This document shows positions 53,175 to 61,394 of a DNA stretch of 64,000 nucleotides, in pieces. Position 1 is the first letter of the stretch. Every line of letters starts with the position of its first letter. The DNA is taken from positions 124,001-188,000 of the forward strand of contig JADLDO010000054.1 in the NCBI GenBank assembly GCA_020846635.1. The letters run 5' to 3'. The position numbers were made by a program, and so were the translations under genes. The notes below the pieces were generated by a model. That model made no database searches. It saw only the letters and a list, made by a program, of their open reading frames with translations, and had not been told where the DNA came from. This stretch comes from Caldilineaceae bacterium. Its GTDB lineage: Bacteria; Chloroflexota; Anaerolineae; Caldilineales; Caldilineaceae.

Positions 53175-54241
53175 CTAGCTAATATGGGCTCCTTGTGTGT
53201 TGACATAGACCGCATAGAGCGACTGGCTTGCCGTCATAAAGAGCCGGTTGCGCTTTGGGCCACCAAAGCAGAGGTTTGAAGTGGTTTCGGGCAATTTAAT
53301 CTGTCCGATACGGTCGCCATTGGGGGCAAAGATATGCACGCCGTTCCCTTCGTCGCCAACCCATGCGCCCGTCGCCCAAATGTTGCCGTCAATGTCCGCT
53401 TGCAGGCTATCCGGCCCCACATGCAGACCGTCAAAGGTCATGTCGCTAAAGACGGACCCATTTTCAAGCGTATTATCGTCCGCCAAATCCCAAACTTTGA
53501 GATCGCCCGGCCCGGTATCAACGACATACAGCTTCGAATAGTCATGTGCGAAGCAAAGGCCATTGGGCTTGTCGATCTCATCCGTGACCATTGCCACCGC
53601 GCCACTGGTCGGATCGATCCGATAGACAGCTTCCTTCAACTCGATTTCACCTTTATTACCTTCATAGTTGCCCCAACTTCCATAGGGCGGATCCGTAAAC
53701 CAAACCCCGCCATCAGGATGAACAATCACATCGTTGGGCGAATTGAACGGCTTGCCATCAAAGGTATCCGCCAGCACAGTCATGCTTCCATCATGCTCAT
53801 AGCGCACAACGCGACGGCCTCCATGTTCGCATGAGATTTGACGACCTTCCCAATCAAAGGTGTTGCCGTTGCTGTTACCCGACGGATTACGGAAAACACT
53901 GACGTGACCGTCATCATTCGACCAGCGCATTTGCACATTGTTGGGAATATCGCTCCAGACTAAGAACTTTCCTACCCCATTCCAAGCGGGCCCCTCCGCC
54001 CACAACGTCCCGGTATAGAGACGCAGGATCGGCGTATTGCCGATCTTTGCCGTGAAGCGCGGGTCATGTACGATAACATCAGGCTCTGGATAGGGAGAGG
54101 GGGCGCGTCTGGACCATAATCGCGCTGCGCGAAGACAGGCTGCGCCCACGCTGCGCCGGCTGCAACAGCCGCAGCTTTGAAAAGCGTACGCCGCGAGAAC
54201 ATTCCATCCTGCAACTGGCTTGTGTTCTCTGCTTCCTTCAT
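53175..54241 (-). CDS. Tat-exported SMP-30/gluconolactonase/LRE-family protein with an apparent frameshift
   Basis: A sugar lactonase-like six-bladed propeller. An AAGGAGG site and ATG at 54241 open a frame with a Tat signal (SRRTLFKAAAVAAGAAWA, about 16-33). That frame fails at about 54100, and the propeller (AEGPAWNGVGKFLVWSDIPN, FNSPNDVIVHPDGGVWFTDP with the metal Asn, PNGLCFAHDYSKLYVVDTGP, PDSLQADIDGNIWATG with the catalytic Asp) continues in the next frame to 53175. One extra G in the five-G run at 54099-54103 would join them. The metal ligands Glu, Asn, Asn and Asp are present, so hydrolysis of an aldonolactone is likely if the gene is intact. It may be a sequencing error or a fresh mutation. 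It diverges from the sugar-acid genes. Confidence 0.85.
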
Positions 54242-54622
54242 TGCTGGTTCCTCCTTAGTGAGTTGAACAATACTTTGCGTACCACTCGCCTGTCACTGCC
54301 TATCGATCAATCACACAACACGGACTCATGACAGAGCGCCCATGCGGGTGAATCGATCACGTCGCCGCTGGAAACGGGTAATATGAAAGAGCAAAGTAAA
54401 CACTGAAGTTTGGGGAACGAAAACAGGGAAGCGATCTTCCAAGAGGGGTCAATGATGTTGGTATCGTTACCGGAAAATCAGCTAGATTCTATCCTGAATT
54501 CGTTGCAAGCGCAAACGTCCTTCTTTGGCACACTCGCCCCCTTAATTGACATCACTGCCACTCCCGGCAATAATAGGCGCATTAAGATCCAACCCACTTG
54601 CCTAGAAAGCGAAATCGCAGCC
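54242..54622. other. 381-base gap between divergent SMP-30 and epimerase genes
   Basis: No separate gene is seen. The frame of the epimerase is open back to 54410, and an AGAGGGG ribosome-like site precedes an in-frame ATG-ATG at 54452, so part of this gap may be translated. No clear promoter pair was found. Confidence 0.45.
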
Positions 54623-55486
54623 ATGAACGTCTTGGTCACTGGCGGCAGCGGGCGCATTGGTCGGTATGTCGTGCGTGATCTTGTGGCCGCGGGTCATGTG
54701 GTCACCAACGCCGATCTCGCCCCCACACCTGGCCTGCCTGGCGGATTTCTACGCGTTGATCTGACCGACGCTGGCGATGTCTATCAAGCGCTCGCCTATA
54801 CCCAGAGCCAAGCCGTCATCCATCTTGGAGCCTGGGCCAACGCCGGCATTGTGCCCGACACCCGCACCTTTGGCGACAACGCACGCGGTGCCTATAACGT
54901 TTTTCAAGCCTGCGCCGACCTCGGTATTCAGCGTATCGTCAATGCCTCCAGCGCCCAGGTCTACGGCTTTGCCAAAGCCGCGCCCCTCTATGCACCCGTG
55001 GATGAAGATCATCCGCTGCGTCCTTGCAACAGCTATGCACTGGCAAAAGTTGTGGGCGAACAGACCGCTGACTATTTTGTCCAGCAATTTGGACTGACCA
55101 TCCTCTCCTTCCGTTTCATGGGTGTACGCATGCCCGGCGAGATAGCTGGAGAAATTGCGGCAATGGCTGCCGACCCGGCCTCCGGTGCGTGGCTCCTTTG
55201 GACACGCACCGACGCCCGCGACGCCGCGCTTGCCTGTCGCCTCGCCATCGAAGCCGCAGAAGTCCCCGCCGGCCCGTACAACATTACAGGGGCGCAGGTC
55301 GTCCTGGACCAACCCGCTGCCGAACTGGTTGCAACCCACTTTGGCGCAAGCACGAAGCTGCACGACTTGCCCGATCATGTTTCTCCCTTAAGCACAGCGC
55401 GCGCACAAGCCGCCTTTGGCTATCGCCCCCGCTATGTCTGGAACCAACGCCAACGCCACCCGGAAAACGAACCGGAAACCGAATAG
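54623..55486 (+). CDS. NAD-dependent epimerase/dehydratase family protein (extended SDR)
   Basis: A 287-residue extended SDR. The start MNVLVTGGSGRIGRYVVRDL carries TGGxGxxG; the catalytic triad is visible as NASSAQVYG and YALAKVVGEQ (Ser, Tyr, Lys, about 110-145). The substrate domain is short, as in uronate dehydrogenases and NDP-sugar epimerases of similar size. In this cluster an NAD-linked oxidation of a sugar or uronate at C1 is plausible. The start is uncertain: ATG at 54623 matches the family N-terminus but lacks a ribosome site, while ATG at 54452 has one and would add 57 unusual residues. Confidence 0.82.
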   Translation: MNVLVTGGSGRIGRYVVRDLVAAGHVVTNADLAPTPGLPGGFLRVDLTDAGDVYQALAYTQSQAVIHLGAWANAGIVPDTRTFGDNARGAYNVFQACADLGIQRIVNASSAQVYGFAKAAPLYAPVDEDHPLRPCNSYALAKVVGEQTADYFVQQFGLTILSFRFMGVRMPGEIAGEIAAMAADPASGAWLLWTRTDARDAALACRLAIEAAEVPAGPYNITGAQVVLDQPAAELVATHFGASTKLHDLPDHVSPLSTARAQAAFGYRPRYVWNQRQRHPENEPETE

Positions 55487-55549
55487 AGTCTTACACCCCA
55501 AATCAAACCATCAATACGTTTCACAGGAACCTTAGAGAGGTACGCTTTC

Positions 55550-56698
55550 ATGAAGATCGTAGATGTAACTGTCGAGACCTTCCACTACCGCTCCGGCATG
55601 GTGCGCGATTCCGACGGTCACGGCCATCCAGGTCCCGAACATGACGCCCGCCAATCGCTGACCACGATTATCACGGACGAAGGACTCAAGGGCTATGCCA
55701 TTGCCAACATCAGCAAAGGTGTTCTAGAGAGCGTCATCAAGCCGGTGCTGCTTGGCGAAAGCCCCCATTACCGCGAACGCCTGTGGCATCAACTCAAAGA
55801 GCGCCAGCGCCTCAACCTTGCCACACTCACCGACAAAGTCTTGACCGTTGTGGACCTGGCCCTTTGGGATTTGGCAGGCAAAGCAGCCAACCTCCCCGTC
55901 CACAAGCTCATCGGCGCAACCCGCGACAAAGTCCCGGCCTATGCCAGCACCATGTGTGGCGATGACCTGGAAGGCGGCCTCAATACGCCTGAAGATTACG
56001 CAAATTTTGCGCTTTGGAGCCGTGATCGTGGCTATCCTGCCTTCAAACTCCACACCAAGCAGCCTCCCTATGCCGGTGCGCCCAGCGCCAAAGCCGACAT
56101 CGAAGCCTGCGCCGCTGTACGTGAAGCCCTCGGCCCCGATGTGCCGTTGATGCTCGACCCGTTCCACTATTACAGCCGCGAAGAAGCGCTCTACCTCGCC
56201 AAAGAGTTGGAGCACCTGGAGTATTACTGGATGGAAGAGCCGATGGATGAACATAGCATGTCATCCTATGTCTGGCTATGCGAAAACACACGCCTGGCGA
56301 TCTGCGGCCCAGAGACTGCCGAAGGCAAGATGCACACACGCGCCGAATGGATCAAGGCAGGAGCCTGTGACATTGTGCGCGGTGGCGTGGGCGATCTCGG
56401 TGGTATTACACCGCTGCTCAAGGTAGCGCACCTGGCCGAATCCTTTAACATGCGTATGGAAGTACATGGCGGTGGCCCCGGCAACCTCCACGTTCTCTGT
56501 GCGATGGGCTTCCCCGGTGAATTCTATGAGCGCGGCCTGCTCCATCCCTTTGTCGATTACGAGAAGCCGGCGCCCTGGCTCAACAAGATCAACGACCCCA
56601 TGGACGACGAAGGCTTTGTCCACGTCTCCCAAGAACCAGGTCTGGGCCAAGACATCAATTTCGACTACATCCAAGCCAACCTGCTCGAAACATACTAA
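55550..56698 (+). CDS. Enolase-superfamily sugar-acid dehydratase/racemase (mandelate racemase group)
   Basis: A 382-residue protein. After the capping domain, the barrel holds the metal ligands in MLDPFHYYS (Asp about 203), YWMEEPMDE (Glu about 229) and CGPETAEGK (Glu about 255). The bases are FKLHTKQ on the second strand and EVHGGGPGN (His about 305), with ACDIVRGGVGDLGG before it. This arrangement is that of the mandelate racemase subgroup, whose members mostly dehydrate aldonic or aldaric acids to 2-keto-3-deoxy acids. The exact acid cannot be read. It follows the epimerase by 63 bases; a hairpin (56704-56754) lies right after the stop. Confidence 0.88.
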   Translation: MKIVDVTVETFHYRSGMVRDSDGHGHPGPEHDARQSLTTIITDEGLKGYAIANISKGVLESVIKPVLLGESPHYRERLWHQLKERQRLNLATLTDKVLTVVDLALWDLAGKAANLPVHKLIGATRDKVPAYASTMCGDDLEGGLNTPEDYANFALWSRDRGYPAFKLHTKQPPYAGAPSAKADIEACAAVREALGPDVPLMLDPFHYYSREEALYLAKELEHLEYYWMEEPMDEHSMSSYVWLCENTRLAICGPETAEGKMHTRAEWIKAGACDIVRGGVGDLGGITPLLKVAHLAESFNMRMEVHGGGPGNLHVLCAMGFPGEFYERGLLHPFVDYEKPAPWLNKINDPMDDEGFVHVSQEPGLGQDINFDYIQANLLETY

Positions 56699-56703
56699 CA
56701 GCC

Positions 56704-56754
56704 ATCCCCTTCCCGGAAGCTTCGGCGGGAGCCCGCTGGGCGCGGGAAGGGGAT
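56704..56754 (+). terminator. 12-bp hairpin with branched interior after the enolase-superfamily gene
   Basis: Outer arms 56704-56715 and 56743-56754 pair perfectly; the interior contains two smaller dyads. It starts six bases past the stop and shares the CCCGGAAGC core with hairpins at 34095, 40994 and 61321. Confidence 0.6.
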
Positions 56755-56785
56755 CTTAGTGACTCACGCTACGCATACAGTCGAG

Positions 56786-56813
56786 GTACGGACACAATGG
56801 ATTGTGTCCGTAC
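56786..56813. promoter_or_regulatory. 28-bp perfect palindrome, candidate operator
   Basis: Two 13-base arms (56786-56798 and 56801-56813) with a GG centre, 75 bases before the dehydrogenase start. The short centre favours a protein-binding operator over an RNA hairpin. Confidence 0.5.
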
Positions 56814-56887
56814 GCGTAACCATGTGCGGTACATCAGTGAGTGAATACTCGCTACTTCCCACATTGCGACCTGAGGGCAACGCCACC

Positions 56888-57892
56888 ATGACGACTGATC
56901 AAAACCACCAAGTAATCTTTTCACAACCCGGAGTCGCCATTGTCGAGCCGCGCCCCATGCCTTCCCCCGGCCCCACAGAACTGCTGATCCGCACGCGCAC
57001 ATCGCTCATCAGCCCTGGCACCGAGCGCGCCTTCTTCCTCGGCCTGCCCAACACCACCCAACGCTATCCCCAGCCCGCGGGCTATTGCAACGTCGGCGAA
57101 GTCGTGGCCTATGGCTCCGAGGTCAACGGCTGGCAAGTGGGCGACCGTGTCGCCTCTAAAGGCCATCACGCTGCCTATCTGCTCGAAGAAGCCGCGACCT
57201 GTCAACCTATCCCTTCAGAGCTTGGTGACGAGGAAGCGGCCTTTTTCAACCTTGCCGCCATTGCCCTACAGGGGGTTCGCAAGGCGCGCATTGAATTGGG
57301 CGAGCCGGTTGCGGTGCTGGGAGCCGGTTTGATCGGCCTGCTGGCGCTGCAACTGGCTCGCCTCCAGGGTGCCTTGCCCACCATCAGCATAGACCCAGAC
57401 GCCAACCGCCTTGCCTATGCGCGCCAAAGCGGCGCGGACATCCTGCTGGCCGCGGGAGATGACCTATTGCCCCAACTGGCGCGACAGGTTGAGGGGGACG
57501 GTGCAGCCGTGGTCATCGAAGCCACGGGCCATCCCGACGCCATCCTCACAGCCCTCGAGATTGCCCGGCCATTGGGCCGCGTCGTTCTCCTGGGCAGCAC
57601 ACGCGGCGAAACCGACCATGTCAATTTCTATCGCGATGTCCACAAAAAGGGCTTGACGCTGATCGGCGCGCACAACAGCATCCGCCCCCAGCATGAATCA
57701 TCCTCTGGCTTCTGGAGCGCATACGATGACCAGCGCGTGGCGCTGCAACTGCTGGCGCGCGCAAGGCTCAACGTCCAGCCCTACATCACCCATCGCTTTG
57801 CTTGGTCAGACGCACCTGCTGCCTATGAACTCCTGCGTAGTTGGACAAGCAGCGCGCTCGGTTTGATTCTGGATTGGAGTACCTCTCCATGA
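56888..57892 (+). CDS. Zinc-type (MDR) alcohol dehydrogenase-like protein
   Basis: A 334-residue medium-chain dehydrogenase. The GroES-like part has SLISPGTERAFFLG and PAGYCNVGEVVAYGSEV, resembling the BchC/threonine-dehydrogenase-like branch; the usual catalytic Cys and structural Cys cluster are not seen, so zinc binding is doubtful. The Rossmann part has VLGAGLIGLLALQLAR (about 142-157) and GRVVLLGSTRG. Oxidation of a hydroxyl of the sugar or of an intermediate with NAD(P) is a reasonable guess. The start at 56888 matches the family better than the opening at 56759, which would run through the palindrome. It overlaps the IlvD/Edd gene by four bases. Confidence 0.85.
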   Translation: MTTDQNHQVIFSQPGVAIVEPRPMPSPGPTELLIRTRTSLISPGTERAFFLGLPNTTQRYPQPAGYCNVGEVVAYGSEVNGWQVGDRVASKGHHAAYLLEEAATCQPIPSELGDEEAAFFNLAAIALQGVRKARIELGEPVAVLGAGLIGLLALQLARLQGALPTISIDPDANRLAYARQSGADILLAAGDDLLPQLARQVEGDGAAVVIEATGHPDAILTALEIARPLGRVVLLGSTRGETDHVNFYRDVHKKGLTLIGAHNSIRPQHESSSGFWSAYDDQRVALQLLARARLNVQPYITHRFAWSDAPAAYELLRSWTSSALGLILDWSTSP

Positions 57893-59625
57893 GCAATGAG
57901 CAACACGACCCCGATACGCGTTTGCGGGGCGAAAGTTTCTTCAATGAGCCCGGCGTGGCAGGCTTCACCCATCGCGCCTTCACCAAGTCAATGGGCTATG
58001 ACGAAGCGGACATGGCGCGCCCGCTCATCGGCATCTGTAACACCTACAGCGAGATCAATAACTGCAACTCCAACCTGCGTGAACTGGCTGACGCGGTCAA
58101 GCGAGGCGTGCTGATGGCCGGCGGCTTCCCGTTGGAATTCCCTACCATCTCTCTGGGCGAAATCTTTCTTAGCCCCACTTCCATGCTCCATCGCAACCTG
58201 GCAGCGATGGACACCGAGGAAATGATCCGCGCCCAACCGCTGGATGGTGTCGTGCTGCTCGTCAACTGTGACAAGACCACCCCCGCCGCGCTCATGGGCG
58301 CGTGCAGCGCCGACATTCCCACCATTGCCTTATCGGGCGGCCCGGCCCTGAATGGCTGGTTTCGCGGGCAGATGCTCGGAGCCTGCACCGACTGTCGGCG
58401 CATGACCACCGAACACCAGGCAGGCACGCTCAACGACGAAACTTATCGTCTGGCCGAAGACAATGTCTTTCGTTCCAAAGGTCACTGCATGGTCATGGGC
58501 ACTGCCTCGACCATGAATTCCATTTTGGAAGCGTTGGGCATTGCGCTGCCAGGCACAGGAGCAACGCCCGCTGTGGATGCGCGCCGCGTACGCCTGGCAG
58601 AGCATACAGGGCGCGCCATCGTCAATGTCGTGCGTCAAGGCTTACGTCCCTCTGACCTGCTCACGCGCCAAGCCTTCGAAAACGCCATCACCCTGCTGTG
58701 CGCTTTGGGGGGCAGCACCAACGCCGTGGTACACCTGCCCGCTATTGCCGGACGGCTAGGCATCGACCTGCCCCTTGATCTCTTCGACACCATCAGCCGC
58801 CGCACGCCGGTCATTGCCAACATTCGCCCCTCAGGCAAGTACCAGATGGAAGACCTTTTCTATGCGGGGGGAATCCCTGCCTTACTGCGCCAGCTACTCC
58901 CCCTGCTCCACGGCGACGCGCTCACTGTGACAGGGCGCACACTGGCAGAGAATGTACAGGATGCCGAAATTCAAAACAGCGATGTCATCCGCAGCCTCGA
59001 CCAACCCTTGCAAGGTGAAGGCGGGCTAGCCATCCTGCGCGGCAATCTCGCCCCGGATGGCGCGGTCATCAAACACAGCGCCGCCACACCTGCCCTGCTC
59101 CACCATCGCGGCGCGGCTGTGGTCTTTCATGACGTGGACGACCTGCGCGCCCGCATCAACGACCCCGACCTACCCGTCACCGCTGACAGCGTCCTTGTGC
59201 TGCAAAACAGCGGCCCTCTGGGTGGGCCGGGAATGCCTGAAATCGGCAACTTGCCCATCCCCCAAAAGCTGCTGCAACAGGGGATTCGCGACATGGTACG
59301 CATCTCCGACGCACGCATGAGCGGCACTGCCTATGGCACGATTGTCCTCCATGTTGCCCCGGAAAGCGCCATCGGCGGGCCATTGGCGCTGGTGCAGGAT
59401 GGCGACGAGATTGAGCTTGATCTCACCAATCGTCGCCTCCACCTGCATGTGGATGAGGCAGAGCTAGCGCGCCGCCGCGCCCAATGGCAGCCGCCCGCGC
59501 TCGCCTATCGCCGCGGCTATGGTCAGCTCTACCTACGCCACGTCAACCAAGCCCCCGAAGGCGCAGATTTCGATTTCCTGCGCGGGCGTGATCCTGTGCA
59601 AATCACGCTCCAGCCCAAATTCTAG
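57889..59625 (+). CDS. IlvD/Edd-family dehydratase (sugar-acid type)
   Basis: A 578-residue iron-sulfur dehydratase. Cluster and metal ligands are visible in IGICNTYSEINNCN (Cys about 47), VNCDKTTPAALMGACS (about 125-140) and GACTDCRRM (about 164-172), and TASTMNSILEALG and GGSTNAVVHLPAIAGR follow. Length, the NTYSEINNCN form and the neighbourhood point to the pentonate/hexonate branch (L-arabinonate, D-xylonate-like) rather than dihydroxyacid dehydratase of branched-chain synthesis. It would convert an aldonic acid to its 2-keto-3-deoxy form. The ATG at 57889 shares bases with the stop of the dehydrogenase gene, which indicates coupling. Confidence 0.92.
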   Translation: MSNEQHDPDTRLRGESFFNEPGVAGFTHRAFTKSMGYDEADMARPLIGICNTYSEINNCNSNLRELADAVKRGVLMAGGFPLEFPTISLGEIFLSPTSMLHRNLAAMDTEEMIRAQPLDGVVLLVNCDKTTPAALMGACSADIPTIALSGGPALNGWFRGQMLGACTDCRRMTTEHQAGTLNDETYRLAEDNVFRSKGHCMVMGTASTMNSILEALGIALPGTGATPAVDARRVRLAEHTGRAIVNVVRQGLRPSDLLTRQAFENAITLLCALGGSTNAVVHLPAIAGRLGIDLPLDLFDTISRRTPVIANIRPSGKYQMEDLFYAGGIPALLRQLLPLLHGDALTVTGRTLAENVQDAEIQNSDVIRSLDQPLQGEGGLAILRGNLAPDGAVIKHSAATPALLHHRGAAVVFHDVDDLRARINDPDLPVTADSVLVLQNSGPLGGPGMPEIGNLPIPQKLLQQGIRDMVRISDARMSGTAYGTIVLHVAPESAIGGPLALVQDGDEIELDLTNRRLHLHVDEAELARRRAQWQPPALAYRRGYGQLYLRHVNQAPEGADFDFLRGRDPVQITLQPKF

Positions 59626-59705
59626 CCGCTATTCACCACCCTGTAATGCATACCTGTAATGCATAGAGATGTACAACAGGCCCGGCCTTTCAAAAGGAGA
59701 ACTAC

Positions 59706-60521
59706 ATGCAGACAGTTAAGCTACTCGACGGCACTTCCCTCCCTGTACTTGGGTTGGGTACGTGGAGCTATGGCGGAGGCAATACGCCGGACTACAGCCG
59801 CGACGCAGAATCGATCGCTACCATGCGCACAATTATCGGCATGGGCTATACTCACCTTGATACCGCCGAATCCTATGGCAAGAATCACTGCGAAGAAATC
59901 GTCGGTCAGGCCATCAAAGCCTTTGACCGCAGCGACATCTTCATCACGACGAAGGTTGCGCCCGAACATCTACGCGCCCTGGATGTCATCAAAGCCGCCG
60001 AAGGCAGCCTGCGCCGCTTGGATGTGGATGCCATTGACCTCTACCTGATCCATTGGCCCAACAAAGATATTCCTTTGAATGAGACTTTCGCCGGGCTGAA
60101 TAAATTGCTTGGCGATGGTCGCGTTAAGCGTGTGGGGCTGAGCAACTTCAGCGTGGAACAGATGCGCGAATCCATGCGCCTCTGCGATGGCCCCATCATC
60201 ACCAACCAGGTCAAGTACAACCTGCTCCACCGTGAGCCAGAGAACAATGGTGTGTTGGACTTCTGCCAGCAAGAAGGGATCGTGCTGACTGCCTATTCTC
60301 CGCTCAAGAGCGATGTCATGGATCACCCTGTCGTCAAGCGCATCGCCGCCGCTCACAATGCCACGCCCGCCCAGGTCGCCATCCAGTGGCTAGTGCGCCA
60401 GCCATTGGTCATCACCATCCCCAAATCCAGCGACATTGACCACGCCAAAGAGAATCTAGGCGCGCTCGACGTGGCATTGACCGAGGCCGAAGTCGCCGAA
60501 CTCGACGCGATCTCCGGCTAG
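59706..60521 (+). CDS. Aldo/keto reductase
   Basis: A 271-residue NADPH-dependent TIM-barrel reductase. The tetrad is intact: Asp and Tyr in HLDTAESYGKNH (about 51-62), Lys in IFITTKVAP (about 82) and His in LYLIHWPNKD (about 115). The C-terminal cofactor segment VITIPKSSDIDHAKENLGA (about 236-254) is typical of AKR family 5-like and related bacterial enzymes. It reduces an aldehyde or ketone, possibly an aldehyde split from the keto-deoxy acid. A strong AAGGAG site lies before the ATG. It follows the dehydratase by 80 bases. Confidence 0.92.
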   Translation: MQTVKLLDGTSLPVLGLGTWSYGGGNTPDYSRDAESIATMRTIIGMGYTHLDTAESYGKNHCEEIVGQAIKAFDRSDIFITTKVAPEHLRALDVIKAAEGSLRRLDVDAIDLYLIHWPNKDIPLNETFAGLNKLLGDGRVKRVGLSNFSVEQMRESMRLCDGPIITNQVKYNLLHREPENNGVLDFCQQEGIVLTAYSPLKSDVMDHPVVKRIAAAHNATPAQVAIQWLVRQPLVITIPKSSDIDHAKENLGALDVALTEAEVAELDAISG

Positions 60522-60575
60522 CTTCGAGAGTGGTTTATTGAACGCTAAATTTCTTAACACAAAGGGAGAAACTAC

Positions 60576-61307
60576 ATGGGACAATTAGACGGCAAAGTAA
60601 CCATTCTCACTGGAGCAGGTACGGGCATCGGCAAGGGCATCGCCCGCGGCTTTGCGCGCGAAGGCTCGCATCTGATCCTTGCCTCGCGTAACCAGGCTAA
60701 TCTAGAGGAAACAGCCAACGAAATTTCGTCCAGCGGCGTCAAGGTACTCGTCGTACCCACCGACGTTACGGATGAAAATGAGGTCAAAGCCCTCTTTGCG
60801 CGCACCATGCAGGAGTTCGGGCGCGTCGATATTCTCATCAACAACTCTGGAGCCTTCGACGGTGGGCCATTTGAAGAATTGACGCTGGAGACGTGGCAAA
60901 AAGTGCTGGGCGTGAACCTAACGGGCCCCTTCCTCTGTGCGCGCGAAGCCATGCCCATCATGAAAAAGCAAGGGGGTGGGCGCATCATCAATATCGGCTC
61001 AATCAGCGCGCAAATGTGCCGCCCCAACTCTGCGCCCTATAACACAACCAAGCATGGACTCGTCGGCCTCACAAAATCCATTGCCCTCGAAGGCCGCGAT
61101 CACAACGTCGTCTGCTCGGTCTTACATCCCGGCAACGTCCTCACTGAACGCCGCGCCGCCAGCGCCAAAGCGCAAGATGCCGAACCGATGATGACCGTGG
61201 ACGAACTCGCCCTCACCGCCATCACAATGGCCGCGCTGCCTCTCCACGTCAACGTCCTAGAGGCCATCGTCCTCCCTACCCAACAAGCCTACCTGGGCCG
61301 CGGCTAA
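60576..61307 (+). CDS. SDR-family oxidoreductase (classical)
   Basis: A 243-residue classical SDR. GAGTGIGKGIARGFA (about 11-25), NNSGAFDGGPF (about 88-98), the catalytic Ser in NIGSISAQ and the YxxxK in PYNTTKHGLVGL (about 150-161) are intact. The best match in style is to glucose 1-dehydrogenase/3-oxoacyl reductase-type enzymes; in this cluster a sugar or sugar-acid dehydrogenase is likely. GGGAG ribosome site before the ATG. The last gene of the plus-strand catabolic run; a hairpin separates it from the convergent nnr. Confidence 0.9.
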   Translation: MGQLDGKVTILTGAGTGIGKGIARGFAREGSHLILASRNQANLEETANEISSSGVKVLVVPTDVTDENEVKALFARTMQEFGRVDILINNSGAFDGGPFEELTLETWQKVLGVNLTGPFLCAREAMPIMKKQGGGRIINIGSISAQMCRPNSAPYNTTKHGLVGLTKSIALEGRDHNVVCSVLHPGNVLTERRAASAKAQDAEPMMTVDELALTAITMAALPLHVNVLEAIVLPTQQAYLGRG

Positions 61308-61320
61308 ACCGCTCAACCTT

Positions 61321-61361
61321 CTTCTCGGAAGCGGCCCAGAGGGCTCCCCGCTTCCGGGAAG
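61321..61361. terminator. 14-bp hairpin between the SDR and nnr genes
   Basis: Arms 61321-61334 and 61348-61361 pair with one G-T wobble; the interior adds a GCCC/GGGC stem. It lies between convergent genes and shares the CGGAAGC core with hairpins elsewhere in the window. Confidence 0.65.
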
Positions 61362-61394
61362 ATATTCTCAGTTTCATGCTTAATTTCTTTCGCT

